DNA of 64,000 nucleotides, taken from contig NZ_LQXO02000023.1 of the NCBI RefSeq assembly GCF_001639065.2, forward strand, positions 62,001 to 126,000, written 5' to 3'. Source of the DNA: Vibrio barjaei. GTDB lineage: Bacteria; Pseudomonadota; Gammaproteobacteria; Enterobacterales; Vibrionaceae. Positions 20,691 to 29,417 of this stretch are shown here, one piece after another. Position numbers and translations under genes: made by a program. The stretch's first letter is position 1. The number at the start of each line of letters is the position of its first letter. Under the pieces are notes generated by a model. The model searched no databases and was not told the origin of the DNA. It saw nothing but the letters and a program-made list of their open reading frames with translations.

Positions 20691-21854
20691 TTATCGCTCA
20701 ATCTTTGGTGAGTAGATTGAATATGCGGTTATTTGTCCGGCTACGATAGCAGAAAACATAAATAATGCGGATAAACCGATGTTTGGTATCGGAAGAATCG
20801 ATTGTTCGAACACTGATTGACTTGCACTAACGAGAACGCGGCTACCAGGAACAAGAATAATAATGCCTTGAACAATATAAATTGAGCCTGTTAGATCCAA
20901 GCGTTTGGCTACCCATGTTCCGTATAATGTTATCAACACAGTAGTTACCCAAGTACCGACGATCCAGCCGCTATCAAAGCCTAGATAAAATGGTCCCCAC
21001 ATGCCTAGTACAGCAACAGGAAGACCTAACAAAATATCCTTAGGTCTAGCGTTGAAAATCACACCGATTGAGGTAGAGATAAGTAGCAATCCAAAGCAAT
21101 GAAGCCAGAGTGGTACTTCATTGGTATAAGAGAGTGACTCTGCTTGTCCCCAAAGCGCTTCGCCTATATTTAATCCCATTATCGCCCCTATAAAGAGTTT
21201 GATGAGGGTGAGGGCACTTTGTCCCAAGAGTGCTGTGCCTGAAACGAGATCATTGAACGCCAAACACTCTAAAGAGTTAGCAATGGATAGGCCGGGCACA
21301 AATAGTACCACCGACGCAATACATAGCGCCCAAATAGGAATGGCCGCACCTGTACTTGCAATGAAGGCAACCAACACGCCTGTCAATAACGCAGACACAA
21401 ACTCAACTGCAATGGAGTTGCGACCTTTATAAATAAGCTGGCAAATCCAAACCATCAAACCTAACAAGATAGAGAAGCCAATCGCTTCAAGCGTACTTCC
21501 TACCAACATAAGGTAGGCTGGTGGAATCCCCATATTGGCGAGGGCAACCACCCATTTAGGGTAACCAACGGGTTCAGGAAGTGGTTCGTTACTTGGTTGG
21601 TTGATACGAATAATGGTGTTAGCAAGTAAGCTGAGGTTAATGGATGCTGGCTTTAAACGCTTCATTACCACGGTGTTGTTTTTATCTGGAAACTGATAGT
21701 TGATAGCGGTTGGCGTTGCTTGAACCATAACATCAAGACCGTGCTTTTGAGCATAGTATTGCGCGTACTTTTCCACTTTATATGGAGCACAACCACTTCG
21801 ATGAAGTGTGTCGCCAATTTCTACGATTTTTCTAATGGTTTGTGGAGAAGGCAT
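20691..21854 (-). CDS. ThrE/YjjP-YjjB type threonine/serine exporter family protein
   Basis: 387 residues. The N-terminal domain (MPSPQTIRKIVEIGDTLHRSGCAPYKVE) matches the YjjP/DUF1212 part. About ten hydrophobic segments follow, with VPGLSIANSLECLAFNDLVSG near the middle and IIILVPGSRVLVSASQSVFE in the C-terminal DUF3815/YjjB-like half. Both halves are fused, as in ThrE of Corynebacterium, rather than split as in E. coli YjjP and YjjB. The family exports small amino acids or carboxylates such as threonine or succinate from the cytoplasm. The gene stands alone. Substrate is unassigned. Confidence 0.87.
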   Translation of the reverse strand: MPSPQTIRKIVEIGDTLHRSGCAPYKVEKYAQYYAQKHGLDVMVQATPTAINYQFPDKNNTVVMKRLKPASINLSLLANTIIRINQPSNEPLPEPVGYPKWVVALANMGIPPAYLMLVGSTLEAIGFSILLGLMVWICQLIYKGRNSIAVEFVSALLTGVLVAFIASTGAAIPIWALCIASVVLFVPGLSIANSLECLAFNDLVSGTALLGQSALTLIKLFIGAIMGLNIGEALWGQAESLSYTNEVPLWLHCFGLLLISTSIGVIFNARPKDILLGLPVAVLGMWGPFYLGFDSGWIVGTWVTTVLITLYGTWVAKRLDLTGSIYIVQGIIILVPGSRVLVSASQSVFEQSILPIPNIGLSALFMFSAIVAGQITAYSIYSPKIER

Positions 21855-22323
21855 AGTTCCGTCTAATCAATTAAAAGCACTCGACTTAATGGCGTAAAGG
21901 TAACAGAGCTTAATAGAATTATCGAGAGTGAATATTCGAAATACTGTCAATTCTATGCAGTTTTATAGTGGCGAAACTGTGAAAAGTGCAAGCGATTGCG
22001 TTCACTGCTCTCTATAGGGAACTTAGCAGTAGATTATCGACAGTGTTACTTGAATTATTATTGGCAAAAGAGATATTCTGCACCCGGCCGTTTACTAAAC
22101 GACTAACTTTGGTGATTGCTTGGGTCAGCTACATAAATTCAGCGTAAATCACCATAAAATCCATAAGTTTGTGGGGTCTGTCACAGTTTAACTGGAATCA
22201 GACATTTGAAGCGAGTAAGAATTGTTCGTTAAGAATAAAAAATGTGCAAACAAACACTTAAGTCCTAATTAGTGCTTTTCTTTTGTCTCAGATATGGCAT
22301 ATTAACTCTCGTTCCACGATGAT
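21855..22323. other. Gene-free region before tRNA-Gly
   Basis: No coding potential recognised. AACACTTAA...TTAGTGCTTTTCTTTT near 22253-22283 forms a weak hairpin with a pyrimidine tail and could end a small transcript; otherwise this region probably holds the tRNA promoter. Confidence 0.35.
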
Positions 22324-22398
<75 letters not shown>

Positions 22399-22612
22399 AT
22401 TTCTCCCCCATGTTATTTACTCTTCACATAACACCTGAAACAACTAAGTATTCTAGAATTACCTTCCTAAGCTTTCGCTCGCCATAAATGAACTACACCA
22501 TTTAGATCAAAAGTTGTCTGCTTGGACATCTAGGGTCTTCAAAAATCGTGTCTGCTTATGTTGCAGTGATGATAGTACCGCCCGACTTGCATAGAGGCGG
22601 CACATAATAATA

Positions 22613-23056
22613 TTAATAGAACGTTACCTTCGCGTTATATTCTACTTGGTCATCATCGCCCACAACATTCTTGTAGTAGTCAACAGTAAAGTAAATAGGT
22701 TTGTCCTTTTTGACTTTTTCAGCAATCTTCTTGTCTAAATTCTTAACAGACTGGAAGTCATATACATGGAAAGTGTAACCAGGTTTTAGGTTCATCTCTT
22801 TAGCTTGTTTGCTCGTAATGTAAGTTTCTCGATAGATGGGAGATAAGTAAGAATCAAACTGCTGTCTAACCTCATCGCCATCCGATACTTCATATCCAAA
22901 ATCATTAACAACCAACGTGCCCCTTTGTAATGATTCCATGGACGCATCCATGTTCTCTTTATCTGAGCTTTGTGTTGCAGTACAAGCGATGATTAGTATA
23001 GAAAAAGATACGAGCATCATGAGTCTGAAAATAGATTTATACATATTTAACCTCAT
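22613..23056 (-). CDS. Predicted lipoprotein, unknown function
   Basis: 147 residues from the ATG at 23056, which has AAGGA about 6 bases upstream; an in-frame ATG at 23083 is less likely. The signal peptide ends in the lipobox LIIAC, so the mature protein starts at Cys and is tethered to a membrane. The mature part is charged and ends with EYNAKVTFY; VDYYKNVVGDDDQVEY looks like a beta-rich C-terminus. No family was recognised. The gene is isolated in an AT-rich stretch downstream of tRNA-Gly. Confidence 0.72.
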   Translation of the reverse strand: MRLNMYKSIFRLMMLVSFSILIIACTATQSSDKENMDASMESLQRGTLVVNDFGYEVSDGDEVRQQFDSYLSPIYRETYITSKQAKEMNLKPGYTFHVYDFQSVKNLDKKIAEKVKKDKPIYFTVDYYKNVVGDDDQVEYNAKVTFY

Positions 23057-23654
23057 ACTTCCTTTTAGTGTTAATTTAGTCATTAGCCAGAGTGTTACTG
23101 ACAGCTATATTATAGGCAAGATTATGAGTAGTTCCATTGGTTGATTTTATCTATGGCAGTTATTTTAAGAGTTGAAGGGTGACAAGGCGTTTTTTATAAA
23201 ATGATATGGGGCAGTGCTAAGTTAAAAATGCATTAAATCAAAATGCTATCGTGTTTTTTATCTCTAGAATCCGTACTCTAATAAATACTCAAGTGGCTAA
23301 ATAATTGGCTAACTCTAAATCCACTCATCAGAATAGTAATCTATTCAAACGTTAATTAGGTGTCCTTTATACGTGTAAAATGACTATCGTATTGATAATC
23401 AAGGCTTTTATTGATTTAGTAATGCTAAAGTCTCTTTGAAGTATAATTCAGTAGTCGTTGTGATATCTTCGCATTAAGATTAAATCACGATATTTCAGCT
23501 AAGCATGAGATTACTTGGATTTACAATTAGCACGAGTTAATCGTATTGTGATTAATTTGGTTTTGTTTGTTGAGATTTATAATTAACCTGTATTTTATTG
23601 AGGGTTTCTTTTCGATAATTGTTTAAATGAAAGAAACTTCTTCGAGGAATAGAT
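23057..23654. other. AT-rich gene-free region
   Basis: About 600 bases without a supported gene. Two short dyads share the word ATCGTATTG: TATC-GTATT-GATA at 23385-23397 and TTAATC-GTATTGT-GATTAA at 23537-23555. They might be operators for the gene at 23655, but support is weak. Confidence 0.35.
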
Positions 23655-24122
23655 ATGAGTATTGAAATACCTATACCAAATTGGTCTAAAACGATTAAAA
23701 CGGTATATTTTGGATTTGATGGTACGTTAGCTGAGGATGGAAAGCTCATTGGGGGCGTCGAAAATAAGCTAAGAGAGCTTGCTTCATTAGTAGATATTTA
23801 CGTGTTAACTGCGGATACATTTGGCACTGCCAAAGACGTTTTGTCATCTCTACCCGTTAATGTAGTCACTTTAGACCACTGTAATACTCAAAGACAGAAA
23901 AGCGAGTCTATGTCTACACCATCCTCAAGCTCTGTTGCTATTGGTAGAGGTCTAAACGATGTACTTATGCTTGAAAAAGTGACGTTAGGCATTGTCGTTC
24001 AGACAGCGGAAGGCGTTCACCCAAAAGCACTTATGCGAGCAGATCTAATCTCTAACAGCATTCACGAAGCCATCGATTTACTTTTGAATCCGAAAAGATT
24101 GGTATCTGGTTGTCGTATATAA
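23655..24122 (+). CDS. HAD-like protein related to soluble P-type ATPase fragments, nucleophile Asp replaced
   Basis: 155 residues, a single haloacid-dehalogenase-like core similar to the small soluble P-type ATPase group (COG4087). Motif I normally reads D-x-N/D-G-T; here residues 20-24 are G-F-D-G-T, so the nucleophilic Asp is Gly. Motif II is LTADT at 51-55, a Lys lies near 82, and the acidic loop GRGLNDVLML is around 97-106. The C-terminal LLLNPKRLVSGCRI is typical of the group. With the nucleophile missing it may be a non-catalytic protein or bind rather than cleave phosphate. GAGGAA precedes the ATG. No operon partner is evident; a lipoprotein gene follows 104 bases later. Confidence 0.8.
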   Translation: MSIEIPIPNWSKTIKTVYFGFDGTLAEDGKLIGGVENKLRELASLVDIYVLTADTFGTAKDVLSSLPVNVVTLDHCNTQRQKSESMSTPSSSSVAIGRGLNDVLMLEKVTLGIVVQTAEGVHPKALMRADLISNSIHEAIDLLLNPKRLVSGCRI

Positions 24123-24226
24123 GTTCATTAGCAACATATTCAACATAACTAATATGCGGAGCAATCCAGTGGAAAGTTAACTGCTTACCAGTTGAATACG
24201 AATTAATAACCACGTGAGAACAAGAA

Positions 24227-24448
24227 ATGAAAAGAAAATTAGTACTAATGATATTAGTTGCACCACTAACTCTATTTGGTTGTGCAAACAACATACACCA
24301 AGCCCCTAAACCGGTGAAAACTGAGGTTCAGCATTATTGTGAGGCGAATGGTGGTAGCTTTATATCCGCTTCTAATGAGTGCAAACTCGAAGATGGCAAT
24401 ATTATGGATGCGACGGTTTATTTTCAAGATCATCAACCGGACTATTAA
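24227..24448 (+). CDS. Small lipoprotein, DUF333-like
   Basis: 73 residues. The signal peptide ends in the lipobox LFGC at residues 16-19. The mature part HYCEANGGSFISASNECKLEDGNIMDATVYF has the Y-C-x3-G-G, C-x-L-x-D-G pattern of DUF333 lipoproteins, whose function is unknown. It is convergent with the MFS gene and separated by only 43 bases. Probable location is the outer membrane or periplasmic face. Confidence 0.75.
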   Translation: MKRKLVLMILVAPLTLFGCANNIHQAPKPVKTEVQHYCEANGGSFISASNECKLEDGNIMDATVYFQDHQPDY

Positions 24449-24491
24449 TCATAATACTTGCTGATGTTATGTCTTTAGTGATTCCTTGGGT

Positions 24492-25679
24492 TTAGGGAGA
24501 TGAAGATGATTGCTCTGCATTAAATCCGTTGCGGATATTTGTGAATGTAATTGCTGCGAAGAGCGTTATCACCATTGATAAATGCCAAGGTTCACTCAAA
24601 CCTAACCGAACCAATCCCATACTAACCAGGGACGATACAATCATCTGCCCACCTCCAGATAACGCGGCGGCGACACCTGCTTGTTTTTTGTATGGAAGAA
24701 GGACCATTGCTTGAGAGCAAGGGAGTGCGATGCCGTTACCTAAAATCATCAAAAACTGACCTATCATTAGATAGATAGGTTCGAGGGGAGAGAGAAATAA
24801 CCAAAGTGCCGCAATTAAATGTATGAGAGGCGTACAAAAGAGCATGTTCCTTGTACCGATGATAGGACGTATTCGATTACATAGTGTCGTACCTAATATC
24901 ATACCGAAAGCCGGGATAAGCGCCCATAATGCGTACTCATCAGAATTCATACCAATTTGATTCTGCATGATAAAAGGCATAACGGATACGGTAGTGATCA
25001 TTAAACTGAAGTTCAGCCATCCGATACTGGCGAAGCTCATAAAGTAGGTCGAACGCATCAGTTCCCAGTATTGGCACAGCATTTTTCGTGGAGATGGTAT
25101 TGAAGATTTTTGAGCTACTGTTTCTTTGAATTGGAAAGCAATAACGATCCAGGCCAATGCGACATAACTAAACAAAGAAACGAAAACCATGCTCCAACCG
25201 AAATGGAAGTTAATGAAACCACCGAGGACTGGCGCAACGACAGGGGTTATGGAAGCGGCCATTGCGATGTAGGACATAGCAATTGGAAGATCAGCACCGT
25301 TAAACTGGTCTCTGGTTGATGCTCTAGCGAGTACGGCACAGCATCCCGTCCCTAAGCCTTGTAAAAATCGGCCTAGTACCATCCCTTCAAACGTACTCTG
25401 AAAGACAATTATTGTTATTAGCCCCATTAAGGAGATGATGAGTCCCGATAGCAGGACTTTTTTTCGTCCCACAGCATCTGAAATGGGACCATACAAGAAT
25501 TGAGATGGTCCGAAACCCAATAAATAGATACCGACTAGAAGCTGTGCTTGGTCCAAAGAGATATCAAAATCAGCAGCAATCCAAGGCAGTGATGGGAAGA
25601 CTAAGCCCATACTCAACTGACCAACGCTAATAATTAGGCAGGCGAGTAGTATTACTTTGTAGCGAATTCCATTTGTCAT
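24492..25679 (-). CDS. MFS multidrug efflux transporter, Bcr/CflA/EmrD type
   Basis: 395 residues with twelve predicted membrane segments. The motif A equivalent is FLYGPISDAVGRKKVLLSG after helix 2, and the antiporter-type region AMAASITPVVAPVLGGFI near residue 140-160 marks the DHA1 drug-proton antiporters. It exports a drug or metabolite in exchange for protons at the inner membrane. It stands alone. Substrate is not predictable. Confidence 0.9.
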   Translation of the reverse strand: MTNGIRYKVILLACLIISVGQLSMGLVFPSLPWIAADFDISLDQAQLLVGIYLLGFGPSQFLYGPISDAVGRKKVLLSGLIISLMGLITIIVFQSTFEGMVLGRFLQGLGTGCCAVLARASTRDQFNGADLPIAMSYIAMAASITPVVAPVLGGFINFHFGWSMVFVSLFSYVALAWIVIAFQFKETVAQKSSIPSPRKMLCQYWELMRSTYFMSFASIGWLNFSLMITTVSVMPFIMQNQIGMNSDEYALWALIPAFGMILGTTLCNRIRPIIGTRNMLFCTPLIHLIAALWLFLSPLEPIYLMIGQFLMILGNGIALPCSQAMVLLPYKKQAGVAAALSGGGQMIVSSLVSMGLVRLGLSEPWHLSMVITLFAAITFTNIRNGFNAEQSSSSP

Positions 25680-25798
25680 TGGTGTTCCATCAAGAGATGC
25701 TAAGACTAGGGTGAGGGGTTGGGAGTTGAATTTGTATTACATGATACTCTGTTTATTTCGATCATGCGCTAGGTTTGAATGTAAATCTTGGTAAAAAA

Positions 25799-25825
25799 CC
25801 AACGGTAACAATGGGCTACCGCTGG
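25799..25825 (-). terminator. Terminator of the U32 peptidase gene
   Basis: CCAACGGTA at 25799-25807 pairs with TACCGCTGG at 25817-25825 (one G-T pair). On the minus strand the stem is followed by TTTTTTAC. Confidence 0.75.
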
Positions 25826-25836
25826 CTCGGTGGGGC

Positions 25837-27825
25837 TTAAATACCTTTCGAATATTGGTGGTTAGTTGTTGGCGAGATGAGAGTCGCTATAACAGCACCT
25901 GATGTTTGCTCTGGTTTAGCTAGCCAATGCAAAAATGTGTTGATAATTAGCTGCTTATCGTCGTTGACCTTAGTTTCTGTTTGAATGTCGCGCATATCAA
26001 TGAATACATCCGTAATTAGATCGTTGTGGTCATTGAGTACTTCTAGGTTTAGAACATTCAGCTCACTATAAAGGCTGTTAAACGAGCCTTTTTGTTTATC
26101 GACCACATATGGGTTGTCTTTTAAGTTAATAATGGATGTACGTTTACTGCATCGTTTCAAACAGCCATTGTTTACCTTAATCTTTTTACATCCTTCAGTT
26201 TGTTGGAATAAGCACTGACGACTGGTAAGTAACGTATTTGGATGATAAACACTGTAGAACGTTCGCATGGTAGTTGGGCGGCGGATGTATTTGAGCTGTT
26301 TTTTGCTCAGTTCATTCGATAAGAATGCGCCACTGGCGTGGTATTCGTCGTTTAAACATTTGAGCGAATACGAGTTCGCAGTGTTCATCTGAGGGCCAGC
26401 GATCCAATTCAGCCCAGTAAGTTGTGCGTAAAAGCCGACACCTGAATTATTGGTTATCAGCATCGATGGATTAATGGCATCTAACAGCTGTTTCGCCGCC
26501 TCAAAGTCATCACCAATTAAAATGGCAGGGAACCATGGTTTGAGTCGAGGACTAGCTTCAAAGAGCGCAATGAGTGATGCTAACTCAGCTTTTAAACCCA
26601 TAGGCAATTGATAGTAGACATCGACATTATCGTTAAGCGTTAGACTCACGTCCTGTTCCGATGAAACAAGTATGGAAAGGCGCTTTTCACTACCAATTGT
26701 CAGGGTTTCAGGTAGAGGCGCTAGTGTAGGAGCTTCAATGGAGCCTTTTAAACTGGTCGCGGTATTTGTTGTACCGAGGCCCATCGCCGAAATTTCAGAT
26801 TCAACATGTTGAATAATTTTGGTTTTCTTATCGTAAAGACGGCGTTTTATGGACTGAATTTCATCACTGGTAGTGCACTTATAGACCGTTGAGAAGTGCT
26901 TTACTGCGTGATCACGCGGGTTGTCGATATACATGTTTTTTCCAAACTCACCTTGCAGGAAGCCATTGGAAAAATCACGATTAAATACGGTGTAAAGATC
27001 GGTTGTATCATTGGAAAGTGCTTCGCCGTCGCACAGACGGTCAATTTGTTTTCTCCAGTTATCAACGACAGTATAGACGTAATGAGGCTTCTTAATACGG
27101 CCTTCTACTTTGAGAGAATAAACTCCAGCATCGGCTAATGCTTGCAGATCATTAAAAGCGGAATTGTCTTTTAAATTTAATGGGTAATCGGAACCTGCTT
27201 TTGTCGTTTCATACTGCTCACGACACGGCTGGCTGCAACGTCCGCGGTTGCCTGACGCACCATTACGAGCAGAGCTAATATAGCAAAGGCCAGAGAATCC
27301 AATGCAATATGAACCATGGACAAAGACTTCCATTAACACGTTGTGCTGGTGGCCGAATTTGGCTAAATGACCAATCTCTTTGATATTCAACTCGCGCGAA
27401 AGATTAACTCGACTTACCGTCATCTGCTTTAAGAACTCAATTTGCCCAGTATTGTGGGTATTGAGCTGAGTAGATGCGTGCACATCTAATTCAGGAAAAT
27501 GGTGCTTGAGTAGGTAAGCAAGTCCTAGGTCTTGAACGATGACGCCGTCAATATCAGTTTGTGCTAGCTGAGCAAGCAGTCGCATGACGGCTGGAATCTC
27601 ACTCTCTAGGATCAACACATTAAGCGTCACGAAAATCTGGCAGTTGTTAGCGTGTGCGAGTGCCAAAACACCTGTTAAGTTTTCTAAGGTTAAGTTTGCT
27701 GCACGGTTCCTAGCGTTAAAGCGGTCTAGCCCGCAATAGACGGCATCAGCGCCTGCCGCAATTGCTGCTTTAATAGATTCAACATCACCACCAGGTGCTA
27801 AAAGCTCAAACTGATCTCGTGTCAC
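25837..27825 (-). CDS. rlhA: U32 peptidase family protein, RlhA (YdcP) type
   Basis: 662 residues, the long form of the family. The start MTRDQFELLAPGGDVESIKAAIAAGADAVYCGL is the U32 TIM-barrel signature. EVFVHGSYCIGFSGLCYISS and NRGRCSQPCREQY hold conserved Cys residues that probably bind an iron-sulfur cluster, and the second Cys cluster TEGCKKIKVNNGCLKRCSKR lies near residue 560. RlhA hydroxylates C2501 of 23S rRNA in E. coli; homology suggests the same here. It is the only gene of its operon, ending in a clear terminator. Confidence 0.9.
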   Translation of the reverse strand: MTRDQFELLAPGGDVESIKAAIAAGADAVYCGLDRFNARNRAANLTLENLTGVLALAHANNCQIFVTLNVLILESEIPAVMRLLAQLAQTDIDGVIVQDLGLAYLLKHHFPELDVHASTQLNTHNTGQIEFLKQMTVSRVNLSRELNIKEIGHLAKFGHQHNVLMEVFVHGSYCIGFSGLCYISSARNGASGNRGRCSQPCREQYETTKAGSDYPLNLKDNSAFNDLQALADAGVYSLKVEGRIKKPHYVYTVVDNWRKQIDRLCDGEALSNDTTDLYTVFNRDFSNGFLQGEFGKNMYIDNPRDHAVKHFSTVYKCTTSDEIQSIKRRLYDKKTKIIQHVESEISAMGLGTTNTATSLKGSIEAPTLAPLPETLTIGSEKRLSILVSSEQDVSLTLNDNVDVYYQLPMGLKAELASLIALFEASPRLKPWFPAILIGDDFEAAKQLLDAINPSMLITNNSGVGFYAQLTGLNWIAGPQMNTANSYSLKCLNDEYHASGAFLSNELSKKQLKYIRRPTTMRTFYSVYHPNTLLTSRQCLFQQTEGCKKIKVNNGCLKRCSKRTSIINLKDNPYVVDKQKGSFNSLYSELNVLNLEVLNDHNDLITDVFIDMRDIQTETKVNDDKQLIINTFLHWLAKPEQTSGAVIATLISPTTNHQYSKGI

Positions 27826-27916
27826 AACTTATACCCTACCAATAAAAACGAGGGCGTATTCTACGGGAACTGAAGCAGAATTTCTCACCTTATTAACTGT
27901 AAGGATAAGCAAGGTG

Positions 27917-28633
27917 CTAACGTTTGAGTGAAACCGCGACCGATTCATAGGTGAAGAGAGGATTAGAACCAAGCACCATTGACTCCCCGAGTACCGATTG
28001 AATATTGACAAGGTAGTTGGTTAATAACTCACGATAATCGGAACGTGCTGAATAGATCGCTTTGTGCACTACCATGTCGAGCTCACTTGGGGCATACAAA
28101 CGTCGCCACTGTTGGCAGTGATGAATAGTATAAAGTCGTAAGTAACGCCTCAGGTTTTGCAGCGACTGATGGATAGCGCGCTGCACCACCACAGCTTTGT
28201 TTGTTGGGATAAGCAATTCAAACATTCCCACTAAATGTTCATCGATATGGTAAAAATTGGGCAGGTCAGGACCATTCAGTTTAGTGCTCTCGCCAAATTT
28301 GCGAAAGTGACAAAGCAACTGGTACTCCTGAACTACCTCACCGTTTTCTTTTTCAGGCGCTACTCTTTTGTTAGGTAATAGTTGGTGGCACAAGAAGTCA
28401 ACAATGCTGTTTAGTTCGTCCATTGATAGAGGAGCAACACATGCTCCATGATTAGGACGATAGTGAATAAAACCAGTATGTGATAATGCTTGAACAGCCT
28501 CTCTTAGAGGTGATAAGCCCAGTGAGTAGCGTCTAGCGAGGTCTTTAATTACTAATCTTTCTGATGGTCTAAGAAGTTGCTCTATGATGTCTTTTTCGAG
28601 GTATTGTTGTGCTTTTACTTTTATGTTGCTCAT
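27917..28633 (-). CDS. GntR family transcriptional regulator (FadR/FCD-like)
   Basis: 238 residues from the ATG at 28633; a TTG at 28663 would add ten residues and neither has a strong ribosome site. The winged helix-turn-helix spans about 15-70 (LRPSERLVIKDLARRYSLGLSPLREAVQALSHTG, with the GntR pattern SxxREAxxxL). A helical effector domain follows. It is divergent from a glycine-zipper gene, and two CAGTAA-type palindromes lie in the 175-base space between them. The same palindrome recurs in front of many genes out to 39.7 kb. It is therefore the prime candidate for the regulator of that set. The ligand is unknown. Confidence 0.85.
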   Translation of the reverse strand: MSNIKVKAQQYLEKDIIEQLLRPSERLVIKDLARRYSLGLSPLREAVQALSHTGFIHYRPNHGACVAPLSMDELNSIVDFLCHQLLPNKRVAPEKENGEVVQEYQLLCHFRKFGESTKLNGPDLPNFYHIDEHLVGMFELLIPTNKAVVVQRAIHQSLQNLRRYLRLYTIHHCQQWRRLYAPSELDMVVHKAIYSARSDYRELLTNYLVNIQSVLGESMVLGSNPLFTYESVAVSLKR

Positions 28634-28691
28634 GATTGTTAATTTATAAAAGAATTTCTTCAATTATGTTTAGCTAACCTCGAAGTAAATA

Positions 28692-28705
28692 GAGTAATTT
28701 TACGG
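28692..28705 (+). promoter_or_regulatory. CAGTAA palindrome, copy 1
   Basis: GAGTAATTTTACGG fits the pattern CNGTAAWWTTACNG except the first base. It lies just upstream of the GntR gene and 41 bp from copy 2. Confidence 0.55.
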
Positions 28706-28732
28706 AATGATTAATTAAGGCTAATTCTGATT

Positions 28733-28746
28733 CAGTAAAATTACGG
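28733..28746 (+). promoter_or_regulatory. CAGTAA palindrome, copy 2
   Basis: CAGTAAAATTACGG matches the pattern fully. It lies 63 bases before the glycine-zipper start codon. Confidence 0.6.
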
Positions 28747-28808
28747 TACGACTCGTAACTTTTAATGTGCATGCTAATTCAATGTTTGACAAATAGAGTA
28801 GTTAAAGT

Positions 28809-29246
28809 ATGAAGAAGCTAATAGTAGCAGGAATGATAATGAGTGCGTCTTTTTTATCAATGGCACAAGAACCAGTGAAAGGTGGAGACATTATTGACCA
28901 AAAATCCAAGCTTATTTTCAACTACGATAATGTCACAAAGGATGTTGCGGAGCAGGAATTGGCACACTGTCAAAACCTAGCAAATCAAACTCAAGAAGAA
29001 GTGACCTCTTCGCGAGGCAGCGGAGCTAGAGGGTTGCTTAAAGGGGCTGCCGCTGGGGCTGCAACAGGGGCAATTGCAGGCGGTAGTGGTTCTGACGCTG
29101 CAAAAATCGGTGCGGCGGGTGGACTCTTGGTCGGTCGTGTAGCGGGCAAAGGAAATGAAAGTGCGCAACAGCAAAAGAATTTAGAAAATTATAAGACCGT
29201 GCTTCGCAATTGTATGGTTGAGAGAAAGTATGAAGCACTTAACTAA
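28809..29246 (+). CDS. Exported glycine-zipper protein
   Basis: 145 residues. A signal peptide (MKKLIVAGMIMSASFLSMAQ) is followed by a short helical region, then a glycine-rich stretch GARGLLKGAAAGAATGAIAGGSGSDAAKIG around 75-105, typical of glycine-zipper membrane-associated segments, and a Gln/Asn-rich tail. Such proteins often sit in the outer membrane or periplasm. It is divergent from the GntR gene behind two CAGTAA palindromes and ends in a terminator. Specific function unknown. Confidence 0.8.
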   Translation: MKKLIVAGMIMSASFLSMAQEPVKGGDIIDQKSKLIFNYDNVTKDVAEQELAHCQNLANQTQEEVTSSRGSGARGLLKGAAAGAATGAIAGGSGSDAAKIGAAGGLLVGRVAGKGNESAQQQKNLENYKTVLRNCMVERKYEALN

Positions 29247-29277
29247 ATAGGATGCTTATCTAAAGCTTATTTCAAAG

Positions 29278-29311
29278 ACGCTAGGTTATGAATGACTTAG
29301 CGTTTTTTTTA
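29278..29311 (+). terminator. Terminator of the glycine-zipper gene
   Basis: ACGCTAGGT at 29278-29286 pairs with ACTTAGCGT at 29295-29303 (one mismatch) and is followed by seven T. Confidence 0.8.
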
Positions 29312-29334
29312 GGCAAGAATAGCTGATTTTTATG

Positions 29335-29359
29335 CAGTAATTTGCAGGATATTTTACCG
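29335..29359 (+). promoter_or_regulatory. Degenerate CAGTAA-type site upstream of the aldehyde dehydrogenase
   Basis: CAGTAATTTGCAGG (29335) supplies a perfect left half and ATATTTTACCG (ending 29359) a right half, but the two are 11 bases farther apart than in other copies. It may be a weak or split site. Confidence 0.3.
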
Positions 29360-29417
29360 ATGCGTAAGTCGGTTATTTATTGTGTAGTAAAAGCTTGCTA
29401 ACAACGTGGAATATCCT

